From Toxoplasma gondii ME49 (Eukaryota > Apicomplexa > Conoidasida > Eucoccidiorida > Sarcocystidae), in assembly GCF_000006565.2 (NCBI RefSeq), contig NC_031480.1, positions 2,577,529 to 2,641,528 of the forward strand: a DNA stretch of 64,000 bases, read 5' to 3'. Positions within the stretch are counted from its first letter, which is position 1. Each line of letters begins with the position of its first letter. The translations under genes and the position numbers were made by a program. Below the pieces are notes generated by a model. It saw only the letters and a list, made by a program, of their open reading frames with translations, was not told the DNA's origin and ran no database searches. Shown here piece after piece: positions 1 through 12,140 of the stretch.

Positions 1-3000
1 AGACACGCCTGCACTGCTTCCTACAGACTAAGTAAACTATCATAACGATGCGCACCCAGAGCAGCGTCTGCTGAACCGAGTGGACGCAGCTGTCCTCGGA
101 ATTAATCGAATCCCGGCTGACTAAATGTAGTGCGCCTACCTCAGTATGCGCGCTCTCAGTCGTGTACTATCCTCTACTCTAGCGAACCAGTACGATTTAT
201 TCTGTTCCTGCATCTGCCCACCATACCGCAAGAAAAGTTCAGTGACCACGACGCGATTGGTGTCTCTGGCAATCGTAGCATACGTTCTCGTTATACCTCT
301 CCGGCATACCCTCTGACAATGCTAGTCGTGGGGGTTATTTGTCCGAAACATGATCCTTGAACATGCATAGAACTACGTCAAGGTAGAGTCTCAACCTACT
401 CGATAGGCTGCCCTCGGACTGGCGTCCTCGTAAAAAGCCCCGACACGCTTCGGACAGCTAGAAACAGCGGCAGAACCCAACTGCGTTGTTGTATGCTAAG
501 ATGGAACAATGGAAGGCACATTTGAAGAGAAAGAGTTTCTGAAGATGCGCTGTTAGGGTGTATCTGTGCTGCAACCTTGTGCCCAGTTGAGGCACATGCT
601 GTGTTCTCATACGCTTTCATCGGTAGTCATTGTAGTCAGCATGGATACAGGACTGTTATCCTACGGACAAGTCTTATGCCACGTCGTCATCCAGCCGCAA
701 CGCGTTGAACGGAGCAGCCATGTAGTTCGAGGCAGGTGCCGAAAGAGCTTTCGGAAGGGGATGGAATCTCCGACGAAGTTGTCGCCTTCATGGGACGCTT
801 ATGAGCTGCTGTTTACCAATTATCAAAACGGTCTCAACGCAGCTAGTAAACATACGTTCGGGCGCCTGCCGCAGCGAGACTCTGGCGACGGCGAAGCGAG
901 TCTATGCGTTGTGACTTGGTACCAGGTACTACCAGCGGCATCTGTGAGGTCATCCAATTAGGGAGCTTGTATGATCCCGTCCCACCTACACTCCCCTGGG
1001 CCTAAGGGGCTTGATCTACAGGGTGTGGGGAGACTTGAGGAATATGTCGTCCACGTTTCTATTCGCCGGGCGCTGCGTCATGCCAACAACTGGATTTTCA
1101 CACAACCACTTCCACCAAAATCAGTTCCAAGGGCGTTTTACGCCCATTATTCCGTCGCCGTCCCAACAGGAAGTCAACTTCAGTTGACGACCCGGGGGGG
1201 AGCCATTTGGGGACAGCGTCGAGGCTTGCCCAAGAAGATGATTTAGGAACCACAGCTAAGGAACATCTTGATGTTGGCAACGCTTTGCGTCCCTCTTCGT
1301 TTGGTTTGCCGTGCTTGTTCTGTCGCTCAGACGAGCAGTGTCTGTTGTGTGGGGGTTGCGGCAGCGGCGTTTACTGGACTGTGTTCCATTGCCGCATTGC
1401 TGGCCGAGGTAGGAGTTCAGGAAACGAGGCCAACTCTGGTAGACTCATACGGGGACCGGGACGTGGGCGCCATTCAGTGACAGTGAGAGTACCTCAACTT
1501 CATGTAATTTGCCCTCCCGCATCGCCTACTACGTTTTCTCACTCAGCGACACTCTAGGGCAGGCGATTGCTGCGTCGCAACAACCGTACCCAATGTTCGA
1601 GAACGAGAGGAGCTTTGTGGTGCGGGAATCGAGCGGGAGGGTACCCCGCGACCGATGTTCACAGTTGAAGAACTGACCCTCTCGCACTGTCGCTGTCGGT
1701 TCACAACAGGCGGTGGTTCCTCAGAAACACAACAGCATCACCGTCATATGGTAGACCAAACACGTCAGAAGATGATAAACGCGGAAGAATTTCATGAAAT
1801 GTATCTCTTTGGATGTTGCGACGTTGCCCCGATGTCTAGTGCGAACGCCCATGTAGGGTCGCAAGCGCTGGTTTGCGTATTCGGTTTAGTGGCGGAAGAT
1901 AGATTTACCTACGGACAGTTCCCATATAGTTTGTGTGTGCATGCAACGAATCCCACACACATGGCATATGCATATGTACGCATAAACATGTGCATTCTAA
2001 TTTGCGTCATGATCGTGCTGTCTCGGACATGTATCTGAACGTGAGGTTGGAGCGCTCCGCGCACCGCAGTTCAGTCGGGGGCAATGATATAGTGCCTCGT
2101 CACTCCCTTCCCTTGTTTTGTCATGTTTGTGCCACTTTGTCCGTTTGCCTCAATATGTCGTTCCTTTTTTCATACGTGTTCTAGTATGTTTACACTTGTA
2201 TTATGCTTTTCCTGGCCGCCGTGCCAAGTACACCACGACAATAGTGCTCAGCATGTATCTAAGATCCGATGGTTGCCGCATCACTTCATGACTGTCACAT
2301 TGCTATAGTTCTACAAAAGAAACATCTAACATCGTTCCGCTGACACGTTAGAACCTGGATGCGGGAAATGACGGCGTTCACGACAGCAGAAAGAGTCGAA
2401 GTGTCGTGCGTCAGGACTCCCTGCAGGCCAATCAAAATGTTTGTTCAGTTGCTGTTCTCCAGCAACTACAGGTCCTCGATTGCAGCGAAACTTCCATACA
2501 TGCAAGAAGGTCGGTTCTTAATGAAAACTATTTGGACGCCGGTGGCCCATTTTATGATCCTTGACAATGATTTCACAGTTCCTTGGGTACCCAATAGTGA
2601 GCTGCACTGGGGACTTAAACAAACCCACAGTTCAACCTGTTTTATTTTAACTCGGTTACCTTGTATCTTGCTTGCCGTTCTGTGCCAACCGATCTCATAT
2701 CGTGACATCTTTTTTTCAGCACCTCGCGTCCGGTCGTGCAGTCCCTCGTTATTGAAGAAGATTCAGTAAGGAACGAGTTCTCAATGCCAGATGTAATACG
2801 TGAGGTGCTTCGACGACGCCTAGAGACAACTTGTTCCCAGGCTTGAGGCAGTGCTACAGTAAACTTCAAGTAATCATCAAATATGCCCCTCCACGAAAGA
2901 TGCTCATCACTTCGTATGTCCTTTGGCATTCGTCTCTCTCCATTGTCAAGCCTTTCTTGTACGTGCTCCAGGTGGGTGCGACAAAGACCAGTGCTTCCAT

Positions 3001-3407
3001 CCTCTAAGCACGACCGACTGACGCGGAACCCAGAGGACGTGCGCCGACGCTTGGTGAGGGATTGTGACCCTTAAATCCCAGCGAAATTTGAGACAGTCAA
3101 AAGTTCTAAAACTACAAACAATTACGACAGAGTTTACACGTGCGTAGGTGTAGACAAGTTCACAAAACCCCACTGTGTTAAAACACTCGCACGCCAGAGA
3201 CGATGCGGGGCTGACAGTGGACGTGCTCCCCATGTAATCTGCATCTACACATGCCAATGCAGGCACAGTCCCATACATTTCCTCACACAATTTCTCCCCG
3301 GGCGTTGTCATAACAAATGTTTGGAGTGCCTCTTCACATCTTGTATCATCACCCTCCATCCACACGCCTCAGTACTCATCTCAGCTGGCATTTATGCTTC
3401 CGACACC

Positions 3408-3447
<40 letters not shown>

Positions 3448-3720
3448 CTGTAGGGCAACACCTAAAACATCTGGGTGAAAGGTTTCAGGTACAGCATCAC
3501 CCCTGTCGCTTCCAAAAACGGCCCTTGGGTGCTTCTTCCACCCCCGGTGTTAATACACCGCAGAAACCTCTGTTTGCTCGACCACGTGTGTAGTGAGAGT
3601 GGACTCTTGTGGTGCTCCTGTGCACCCTCACCGCCTCTCTATCTTTCAAATAAAGCAATCCGGACGTTTCTGTTTGCATATCCTGCGATGCATCATTAGT
3701 CGTTCCTTAAACGCTGTACT
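1..3720. other. Intergenic region without a supported gene
   Basis: No reading frame here shows a recognisable domain, sustained codon bias or a convincing set of splice sites. The longest frames are interrupted and overlap on both strands. A minus-strand frame at 2946-3365 has a protein-like first third but no defensible exon boundaries. The last few hundred bases (about 3450-3720) probably include the 3' untranslated region of the minus-strand gene that ends at 3721. Confidence 0.5.
3412..3444. repeat. (TA)n microsatellite
   Basis: Uninterrupted alternating T and A of about 33 bases in non-coding DNA, downstream of the minus-strand gene that ends at 3721. Confidence 0.95.
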
Positions 3721-6184
3721 CTAGTTCTGTTTCCCCACCCAAACTTCAGCACCTTCCCCTCCTCGCACGACTGCTTTGTCGCCTCCCGCACAGACTCTGC
3801 TCGGTTCCTCCTTGCTACTCCCTTGGAGAGAGGTTTCGCTCCCGGAGGACTTCCCTGGGACAACACTCCTCTTTGCAGGTTCCTTCTTTTTCTTTCCGCT
3901 GTCTCCGCCTCCCTTCCCGCCCTTCGTTGCAGCAACGGAACGCGCTGCCTGAGACGCATCGAAACAAGCCTCGGTGTCTGCCTCGCCGTCCTGTTGAAGC
4001 CTGCTGGCAGTCGAAGAGGCAGGCACAGGCGGGTATATAGGATTCACAGAAGACATCAAAGTGTCATCGTATGCCGTGAGAAGACTCTGGACCTGGCGGT
4101 GAGCGTCCAGGACTTGTCGGCATCTCTGATACTTCCGCTGGCTTGCGTTGCACAAGGCAAGAATGCAGTGCTCCGCCAAAAGTTTACACGATCTCCGGTC
4201 CTCCACAGCTGGGGAAGAGACAACAGCTGAAGAAGGCCCAGACACGGAAACTCCAGGAGACACTTCCTGTTGGCCTGGAGGGGAGGCAGACTGACGAGGA
4301 AGCAACACCGGCGACTGCAGCCCTGCATTGAGCATCGACGCCACAAACAATCCTCGAGCCACCTGAAAGAAAAACCAAGCCAAAGTCGGGAGAGACAGGA
4401 CGCCGCCAGATATCCAAAGCGATCGCAAGAGAAACAAACACTCTCCGCCTTCTCCGCCAGTGCTGTCTCTGTCTCCTCCCTGACTCCGTCGGCTGTCTCT
4501 TCTTGTTCTTTCTGTTGTCTCTTCAAAGCCCGCCTGCCGGCTCTATCTATTCTCCCTGCTGTCGCTTCGTACTCGACCAGCTTTCTGTTGTTATTCCCTC
4601 CGTTGTCTCGTCTTCTCTCAGCTTGCTGTTCTTACATCACTTCTGCCTGTACTCTGTGGCTGCTTACAGCGTCGTCGAGGAATCCGAGGCAGAGACGGAC
4701 TGTCTCTGCAACAGCTTCAGCCTCGATGGCGTCGATGTGAGGTGCTGTGAAGGCACCCATCAGCGCTGCAACTGAGCAAAACGCGGAGAGAAACGAAAGA
4801 CTATTTCCGGAGAGCAGAACGCGAATGACGCACATGCAAACTGCCGATAAAAGGAACAAAACACGCTCCCCATGAACCCCGGAGCGCGTTGTTGACTCCC
4901 CCCGTCATGGAGCCTCACCACGAAGCTGTTGTCAACATCATTGCAATCGGCCATTTGAAAAACGATGCCTCGTTTTATGTGGAAACAAGACTGCTTGCAC
5001 AGAGACTCTGTTTAAACTTGTGCACACGAGGAGAAAGGGATGCATGCTACGGGTCTGGCTGAATCACCCGAACACCTACTGTCTTCAGAGAAGTCGTAGA
5101 AGTCTTGAGGGGTGAACCCTGTGTCAGCGTTCCTTTCGTCACCCGCTTCTTCCTCCTCCTGTCTTTCTGCCTCCATTTGGTCCACGTCTGCACCGCCTCC
5201 TAGTCGTTCTTGTTTCTTCACTTCTTTCGCGCGCTCCTCTGTCTCTGCAGTAGCCTCGCGACTCAGACTCGCACTTCCATTTGGCAGGCCTTCGCGGCCG
5301 CCACTGTCTCCTCCCTGTCCTCCAGCATTGGCACTCGTCTCCGCTTTTCTTGAATGTTTATCTCTCGCCGCGATCGTCGACAGCTCTCCATCCTGAAGCC
5401 CGTTGGGGGTCCTCGAGAGAAATGAAGAGTCCGAAGGAGCCAGGAAACCTGCTTTTCCGTTCGCTTCCTGCTTCGCGTCGACGTGAAGCCCACCCTCCGC
5501 ACCTCCCTCGGATGCATGTACACCCCAGGGGCCTGCGGTGTCTCTACACCCTGGAATTCTCCCCCTGGCCGGGCCGGCGTCCTCCGTGCATCTGCCTTCC
5601 CGCGTGAGAGTTGCAGCGGCTCTAGAGGTGTCTTCGATGCTTCTTTCTTTCACGGACACGGCAGTAAGCCGCCTTTTGGGGGAATTCTGCAAAGATTCGC
5701 CTGGCACCTCCTCCCTCACTTCCTCCGCGAAAGGCGAGGAGGGAGAGAAAGACAGACCCGAGAGACCGCAAGATAGAAGCCGCTTCGCACTCACGTGGTC
5801 GGGAACCTCTCGAGGACCTTCAGCGCGAGAAGCAGAGACACCCGAAGCAGATGCGGCAGAGGGAGAGGCAGAAGGCACAGCTGGAGGAGAAGAAGAAATC
5901 GACATCGATGAGGAGAAGGTCGGGGGATAGGAGTGCCGAGCAGACGGCGGCAGAGACGATGCGGCAGACGCAGGGACAGATGCGGGAGTAGAGGAGCCTG
6001 GAGAAAAGGGGAAGACAGGGTGAAGACTGGCGTTCGCAGATGCAGAGTTAGAACAGAGAGAAGACGAGACGGGAGACACGGAAGAGGAAGGGTGGCTAGC
6101 TGCAGCAGACAATGACGCCGAGAGACTGTCTGCCGCAGCGTAGGCGAAGCCGCTAGCGGCTGGCGTGGCGGCGCCTGCTTCCAT
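3721..6184 (-). CDS. Conserved-looking hypothetical protein, three exons
   Basis: I do not recognise the family. The exon model is complement(5080..6184), complement(4668..4840), complement(3721..4362). It uses donors GTAGGT and GTAAGC and two acceptors that end in CAG after pyrimidine-rich tracts. Phases (1, then 0) close into one frame of about 639 residues. The start is the ATG at 6184, reading MEAGAATPAASG. Residues 1 to about 360 are low complexity, rich in Ser, Ala and Pro and then acidic. The folded part begins with a TPQDFYDFSED segment at the end of exon 1 and continues through exon 2, which is helical and hydrophobic (VLLSGNSLSFLSAFCSVAAL). Exon 3 has a second helical block (CKLLAEHCILALCNASQRKY) and a Lys/Gly-rich tail. 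The hydrophobic stretch could be one membrane segment or a buried helix of an alpha-solenoid. The gene is divergent from mL49. The splice model is well supported; the function is unknown. Confidence 0.6.
5537..5550. repeat. Dispersed inverted repeat GGTGT-N4-ACACC, copy in hypothetical gene exon 1
   Basis: Perfect 5-bp arms around spacer CTCT, inside the coding exon 5080-6184. A half-site-like ATGTACACC lies 20 bases away at 5517-5525. Confidence 0.8.
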
Positions 6185-7533
6185 TTTTAGATTGAGAGAA
6201 ACATATGAAAGCCTGAGGGAGAAGCATGTGTCAAGGCCCTGAATTTTAAATGGCGGAGCTTCTTCGAATTCCCAAACCTCCTCAAGGAGTATAATTACAT
6301 GCAATTTTACGATGAGACCTTCGATCTTTTGACTTATCAACAGAGTAGAACCAAATCACACTTATCTTGCCCCGCTTCGCTCCTCCGAAGAGAGTTCACA
6401 CAAGAATGGCAACTCCCGCAAAGAGCCCCCGCGGAGACGGTGGCAGAGATTATGCAGGTTTCCTTGGAAGGGAAGAAGCGAGGCAGAAGCGTCTCGGCAG
6501 GTGTCGGCCGGAGGCGTGGATGACCTGTTTGACTTGAAGGGACAACCGGAGAGGCAAAAGCGCGCTGGAGAGAGTTCGCAGACAAGAAACGCAACGACTC
6601 CGTGAGCGAAACAACTGAAAAAAGAAAGAGTCGCGCTTTCCAGAGAGGGGCAAGGACCGCGGCTGGCTCCCAGAGCTGGCGGGTGTCATCCTCGGAAACG
6701 GGGACGGCAGGCGACGGGAGGAAGGGGGGTAACAAAATAAGGTAGAGGAGCATTGACATGCAGCGAGATGCAGAATGTAAAGAGTCAGGAGCAGAAAGAG
6801 CTTCCGAAAAAGGGGAACGAAGAGAAAGAAAAGAACCCAGAGAAAGTCCAAGCAGTGTTTTGCGAACTGCTCTCTCGGTGTCTTCGCATGCACTGGAAAA
6901 TAATAGCGGGAGGCTTCGCCGGGGAAAAGCGGAGGGTATTTGTCAGCCTGAACTTCTGTTTCCCTGCGTCGTTCCTCTTGTTCTGTTCCTCATTTCTCCA
7001 CAGCATCGCTCCGTGCGCCGAACGAGGAAAACCGCTTGCCATGCCCCTTCGCCTTAGGTGTATGTACACCTGGAGGAGAACGTGGCCGCGGGAATCAAGT
7101 TTGAGTCGACGCCTCTGTTGAGGTCTGCAGTGTCGCTTTCTGTCGCTGCTTCCTTCCGTCTTTCCTTGTCTGATCGTCTTTCTGGGAAGCACAACTCGGA
7201 AAAGGGAGCAACTGAAAACGCAGGGGACTACGAGAACGTCGATCACACCGCTGGGGGGGGCGACGGATAAACACCAGCTTGTGTACGCGTGGAAATTTTT
7301 CCGGAATACGTGAGAAGCGACTAGCTCGACACGAATCAAAAGTCAGAGCCACCCGAGTTGCCGAATATCTTCAATTTGCTCATCCAGAGCCGTGTGGTCA
7401 ACTGGAACTTGTGCGACCCCCCTCTCTCCCTACGTTATTCCAGTTCAGCGCTTTTTTCTTCCACTTCTCGCCTTCTTCGTCTACTCGTCCCCTGTGTGTT
7501 CTCCGAAAAGGGACTGGCACAGGTTTTTGAAAG
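6185..7533. promoter_or_regulatory. Divergent intergenic region between the hypothetical gene and mL49
   Basis: This 1.35-kb stretch separates two head-to-head start codons (minus at 6184, plus at 7534), so it should carry both promoters and both 5' leaders. I see no TATA-like box placed where it would be informative, which fits the TATA-poor promoters usual in this group. One perfect copy of the dispersed inverted repeat lies at 7057-7070. Open frames here look like chance frames on both strands. Confidence 0.45.
7057..7070. repeat. Dispersed inverted repeat, intergenic copy
   Basis: Perfect arms around ATGT. The flanking A and T extend the palindrome to 16 bp. Confidence 0.8.
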
Positions 7534-8290
7534 ATGACACGAGGTGCTTTCTTCTCCTCTCTGTCGGGCCTCCGACAGAAGGTCTGGGGGGAAAGAAACT
7601 TAGACAACGCGTTTTCTTCTGTTACAATTCCCCCTTGTGAGAAGTCTTATTTCAGACAGCCGACATCTCCGATTTCACCTTCTTTTTCCTCTCCGTCTTC
7701 CTCTCCTGTTTCCTTCTCCTCCGTTGCTCCCTCGCCCGGCTGCGCTCATCCTATCAGGTCTGTCCTGACCTCTCCTTCGGCCGTCACTTCTATCTCTTCT
7801 TCCTCCTCTTCTCCCGCCAGACTCGGCACCTCTTTCGGCGCTCCTCTTCCACCTCGACAGTTTTACAACTCCACGTGCATTTCTCGTTTCTCTTCTCTCT
7901 CTTCTCGTCTTCACTTGGCCTCTCTCCGGTCTTCCTTCCCCGTCTCCTCTGTCCCTCGCTGTTCACCTCCCTGCCCTTCTTCGCGCGTCTCTGCCTCTTC
8001 CCCCTCGTGCTCTTCTTCGTTGTCTCCTGCGTCTCCAAGAAATCCCCCAGAGACGCGACAAGGCGCAGGTCTTCTCGTCGAGAGAAGCAACGCCTTTGTT
8101 CCTTTTCTCCGTGGACGACATCGAGAGAGTCTCTCCACAGGCTCTCGACCCATCCAGAGCTGCTTGCTTCAATCGCGAAGTCTGGTGGAAGTCAAGTTTG
8201 CGCAGCAGCGAGGCAAGGACACATCCCACGTCCCATACAAAGTACGCGAGCCTAAGGCACCTTTGCTTTTGTATCAGCTTGTGCCTTCCA

Positions 8291-8321
<31 letters not shown>

Positions 8322-9983
8322 GTATATATATATATATGTACAGTATATATATATATATATATGTATAGGTGCAACTATATATGCACGTGCGTGAATATGT
8401 TAGTGTAAAGAGGCGAATCATGTAATTACTCATCCCGGACACCAGTTTCTTTCGGCTTCTGCATTTCTAGGGGGTGCTCTTCAGGTTCGTTTCTCCTTTG
8501 ACGATTTCTTCACATTGTCGTGCGTTTCTCTTCTCGTCTATTCCCAGAGTCACACTATGTTTACATCTCAGTCGCGAAGCATGCGTTCAAACTCAAGCGA
8601 AGCCGTAGAAAGAGTTCCGACGTATCTGCGCACCCAATGTAATTCTACACATAAACGCGTGACCAGCGTCTAATTTTCGGCGCGGGTGCTGATACATCCA
8701 TTCGGAGGCCGTTGGTCTCACCCATCTGCGCTCCGCATTCAAGAAACAAATGCGGCTTTGCACAGACGTACATATTCCTTTTATTCAGTGGAGGGGTCCA
8801 TGAGAGTGTGTATACATGGGGAGAGTTCGAGCGATCAAGCGGCAGGGGCAGCGGAAGAAGGTAGAGTGTCAAAGGTTTGCAGAGGTGGTTGAGGAGGCCC
8901 GTCTGCCGCGTCTCTCTTTCATCGATTGCGACTTTCAGGTCGTCAGGACTCCCTCTGGGAACCTCCCTGTCTACTCACGAGTCCGCAAGCACGGCACAGA
9001 AGTCACCACCATTGTTCGCCACGCGTTCGGAGACATCACAGTGAGTTTTTTCTTTCGGCGACTTCTTTGAAGACTGCACGGGCGTGTATGCCGCCCGATG
9101 CGAGTTTCGGGATTTCCACGCGACGGACTCTGTGTTCGAAGAGAAGTGGATTTAAAGAAGTGCTCCGTCGCTTCTCGGCGGCGTGGATCAAACGGAGAGC
9201 CGGCCACCATGCGTACCAGCTTAGACATGTATCCGTTGGGTGTTCTGAGTCTCGGATTGTATTTTTCTGAATCAGAGATAGGATCGAGGTAAAGGGGCTC
9301 TTCGTTGCACCAGCGTTTGCTCTCGGTAATCTCCGGCGATCCATGGGAGTGCAGATAGTCCAATCGTGCGAGAACGAAACGTACGTATATAGTCAAGAAC
9401 ATGCATTTGATTGCATGCACTCCACCCAGAAGAAGTAGACAGAAGAGACGGTCTCAAATTCTCACAGATGCCGTTGACTGGTGTCTTTGGTTCGACCTCA
9501 CACTTTGCCCCCATTACAGCGGAAAATAATTTAGAACTTTCCTTCCATGTATTACTCGTAAAAGCATCTGTGTGTGTTTTTGTGTACAAATGCGTCCGTG
9601 TCGTATCTACTCATATGATCGTATATAAGATATATACAGCCACACTCATCCAAATGCATGTTCGACGCATATATATACATTTACATGGATGTATTCATAT
9701 AATCATATAAGTATATATATATATATATATATTTGTTTCTGTATGTACTTCTTAAAGGCGCAATGATGGACGTGGGCATTGGGGTGCTCTTTGAGGACGG
9801 GTACGATGTGAAGAAGCGAGGGGCAGTTGTTTCTGCTGGCTTTGTTGATTGTTTTCTCAGGCCATGAAGAAAGACTTGGTGGCGATCTGTGAGGCCCCCG
9901 TGCGCGAGCGCTTGGGGACTCTCGAGGTCAAGGGCCTGCATGTGTTGAAAATCAAGCAGTGGCTTCGATCTCTTGGTTTCTGA
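7534..9983 (+). CDS. mL49: Mitochondrial large ribosomal subunit protein mL49 (Img2 family)
   Basis: Component of the mitochondrial ribosome large subunit, nucleus-encoded and imported. Exons are 7534..8241, 8939..9040 and 9861..9983, all joined in phase 0 with GTACGC and GTGAGT donors and CTTTCAG/TTCTCAG acceptors, giving about 310 residues. The Img2 domain is the last about 80 residues. The segment around HVPYKVVRTPSGNLPVYSRV parallels the 'PYFVRRS..NIPVY' region of mammalian mL49. It is followed by the TTIVRHAFGDI block, then KGLHVLKIKQWLRSLGF at the very C-terminus, the usual end of the family. Residues 1 to about 225 are Ser/Arg/Pro-rich with few acidic residues. They presumably contain the targeting presequence, and make this protein about twice the usual family length. 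Intron 1 holds a long (TA)n tract. The start at 7534 is the first in-frame ATG after a pyrimidine-rich leader but is not proven. Confidence 0.85.
8290..8368. repeat. Compound TA microsatellite with TGTACAG spacers in mL49 intron 1
   Basis: Three (TA)n blocks are separated by two identical TGTACAG interruptions, so the array looks like a higher-order duplication rather than one simple run. It lies wholly within intron 1 of mL49 (8242-8938). Confidence 0.9.
9712..9732. repeat. (TA)n microsatellite in mL49 intron 2
   Basis: Short alternating TA run within the intron at 9041-9860, about 130 bases upstream of the acceptor of the last exon. Confidence 0.85.
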
Positions 9984-10188
9984 TGCGCCTCAGCTGCGCA
10001 TGCGCTGCCCCATTTCTTTGCTCCCTCTGTTTCGCTTTTTCAAATGAAAACAGAGAACAATGACACTGAGTCGCAGATCTTGGACCCTCAACGGTTCGCC
10101 AGCTGTCCAACATCCACGTATGTATGTGCACTCCTACATATTACTCGCCAGTTCCTCAGGTGTACTGGCCGCCGTATGTCGTTGTGCT

Positions 10189-10220
<32 letters not shown>

Positions 10221-12140
10221 TATGTTGGAGTGAATGAGTATATCCGAAAATGTCGATGTGTATCCTGTCCGTATGGACTTGCACGGGGTTTCGCAAAAGA
10301 CTTGGACCGCTGCACGCAGATGGGGTTCTTGGTCTGCGTATTTCGGATATGTCGTCCCGCTTTCTACGAGACTGACGTTCACTTCTTATTCTTTTCATTT
10401 CGACTTTTTGTGCTTTCGCCTGTGTGCTGCTCGAACCACCATGGGGCAGACACGTTCTTGCCAGGTGCCGCGCTTGGCGTTTGCCGTGTGATCTCTCCCC
10501 CTCTGCACGGCTAGCCGTCCTCACTACGAAAGCCAGAAGGGAATGTGAAAGCGGGAAAAGGCGAGACTGGAGATGCAGACGAACGGTAGTGAGAGAAACA
10601 ATGTCGAAAGGAGAGTAGAAACTAACAGAAAACGAAGGAATAGTAGTGAGGAATAGTAGTGCGGAACCGGAGTCACGATGTTAACTAGAAGGCTTGTTTC
10701 CTGTCATCACACTGATCAAGATGTTTCATGGGAGAAAAAACACAAAGACCAACGGTTCCATTATCAAATGAACGGAAATCATTTGTTGTTATTCGACTTC
10801 GCAAAGAGTGCTCTGTGTCTCCTGAGAAGGCAGCAGGGGGCCATGCAGACCTCTGTGTGTGAATCCGGTTTCGCCGCTGCGAATGTGTCCTTTTGTTTCC
10901 GTTTTCTCCGTGGTAAGAAGGAATCGATGTATAAAACTGTTTTGGATCTGCTTCCTTTCCGCACACGGGTCTCAGGTCAAAGTTCTAAGAAGCGACCTTA
11001 TCATTTTCTTCAAGAGGCGCCGTTGTCCATAACAACACACACTAGGGAACGCATGCGCGGTGTTTCAACACGTCGTGGTACTACACGAAATGGGAACTCA
11101 AACTCTAGTTCGACACAACAGAATGCTTGAACTGGCACCAAACATCACCTTGAGATTACGAGCTGCGTCCCTCCGCAGCCTGGCAAAAAAAATACGGGGA
11201 CGTGTGTCCCGTGAGAAAAACAACGAAAGCGTACGCACTTTCCAGCCTCATCAAACAGAATGGAACTTCCTGTGTTGAGCGCCGTGGTGCAGGCACAACT
11301 CACGAAGGCCTATAAAACGCGAACCAGCATATTACCTCTCGCGGATGCGACGAAAAAGTTTAATCCTCCACGCCTGCTGTCGCTGCTCAAAGAAACCCGG
11401 TAGCCGACAAAGCTGTTCGTAACACGAATTTAACAAACTCGCATACGCCCTAGAATCCTTACGGTTAAATCGTGAAAACGTGACCCACAAAGAGTCCAGA
11501 ATCTCTCGTTCCGTGTCGGATCCTTTGCATTTTTTCCGATTACCAAACTTTCACCTTTTTCTCCACAATCTCTCGTAAGAGAGAAATAACCACGTTCGCG
11601 GCATGCGTCTCTTCGCTACTTTGTCGCGACCCGCAGCAGATAACGAGAACGCACGTAATCCTGAACCTACATGATACGGCCAGTCATACACATACAAAAA
11701 CTTTCCTGGCCTACCCCCTCCATACCACACCATCTTATTTCGAACACCAACTAGATATGAGCCTTCTTTCCCTACCCCTGTAGCTGTGTGCACGACGACT
11801 GCTCTCCCCCAAAAAACACAGCATAGCGCATACGAGTAACTGCCATATTGGTGGCGCTTCACTCTCGCGGCCACTGAGGCGTAGCTCATAAACACATGAA
11901 TTTGGTACAGATCGTATGTAACTACGGTTTCTTTGATTCACTGTACGAAACAAGATGAACAGCACGTTATATGCCCGTAGACCTCCCGAGAGGCAAAAAA
12001 GGGGCAAGTGGCTTTGAATCACCTCTGTGTTTCGTTGCATGCATTCTGTTTTCATCTCTCCCTATCCTACAAACGTTCGCTCCTCCCTCCACCAGTCTTC
12101 TCTTCCTCTCGTCTTCTCTCCACCTGGTTTCATTCACTCT
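9984..12140. other. Intergenic region between convergent genes
   Basis: mL49 and the ABHD17-like gene converge on this 2.2-kb stretch, so it should contain both 3' untranslated regions. A (TA)n run lies at 10189-10223. I find no frame with coding character, no RNA gene and no inverted repeat that would suggest a mobile element. Confidence 0.5.

Noticed and set aside
2946..3365. Minus-strand frame of 139 codons with a protein-like beginning
   Set aside because: No supporting acceptor or donor, no domain, and the later part reads as random. It could be an isolated exon, but nothing nearby joins to it.
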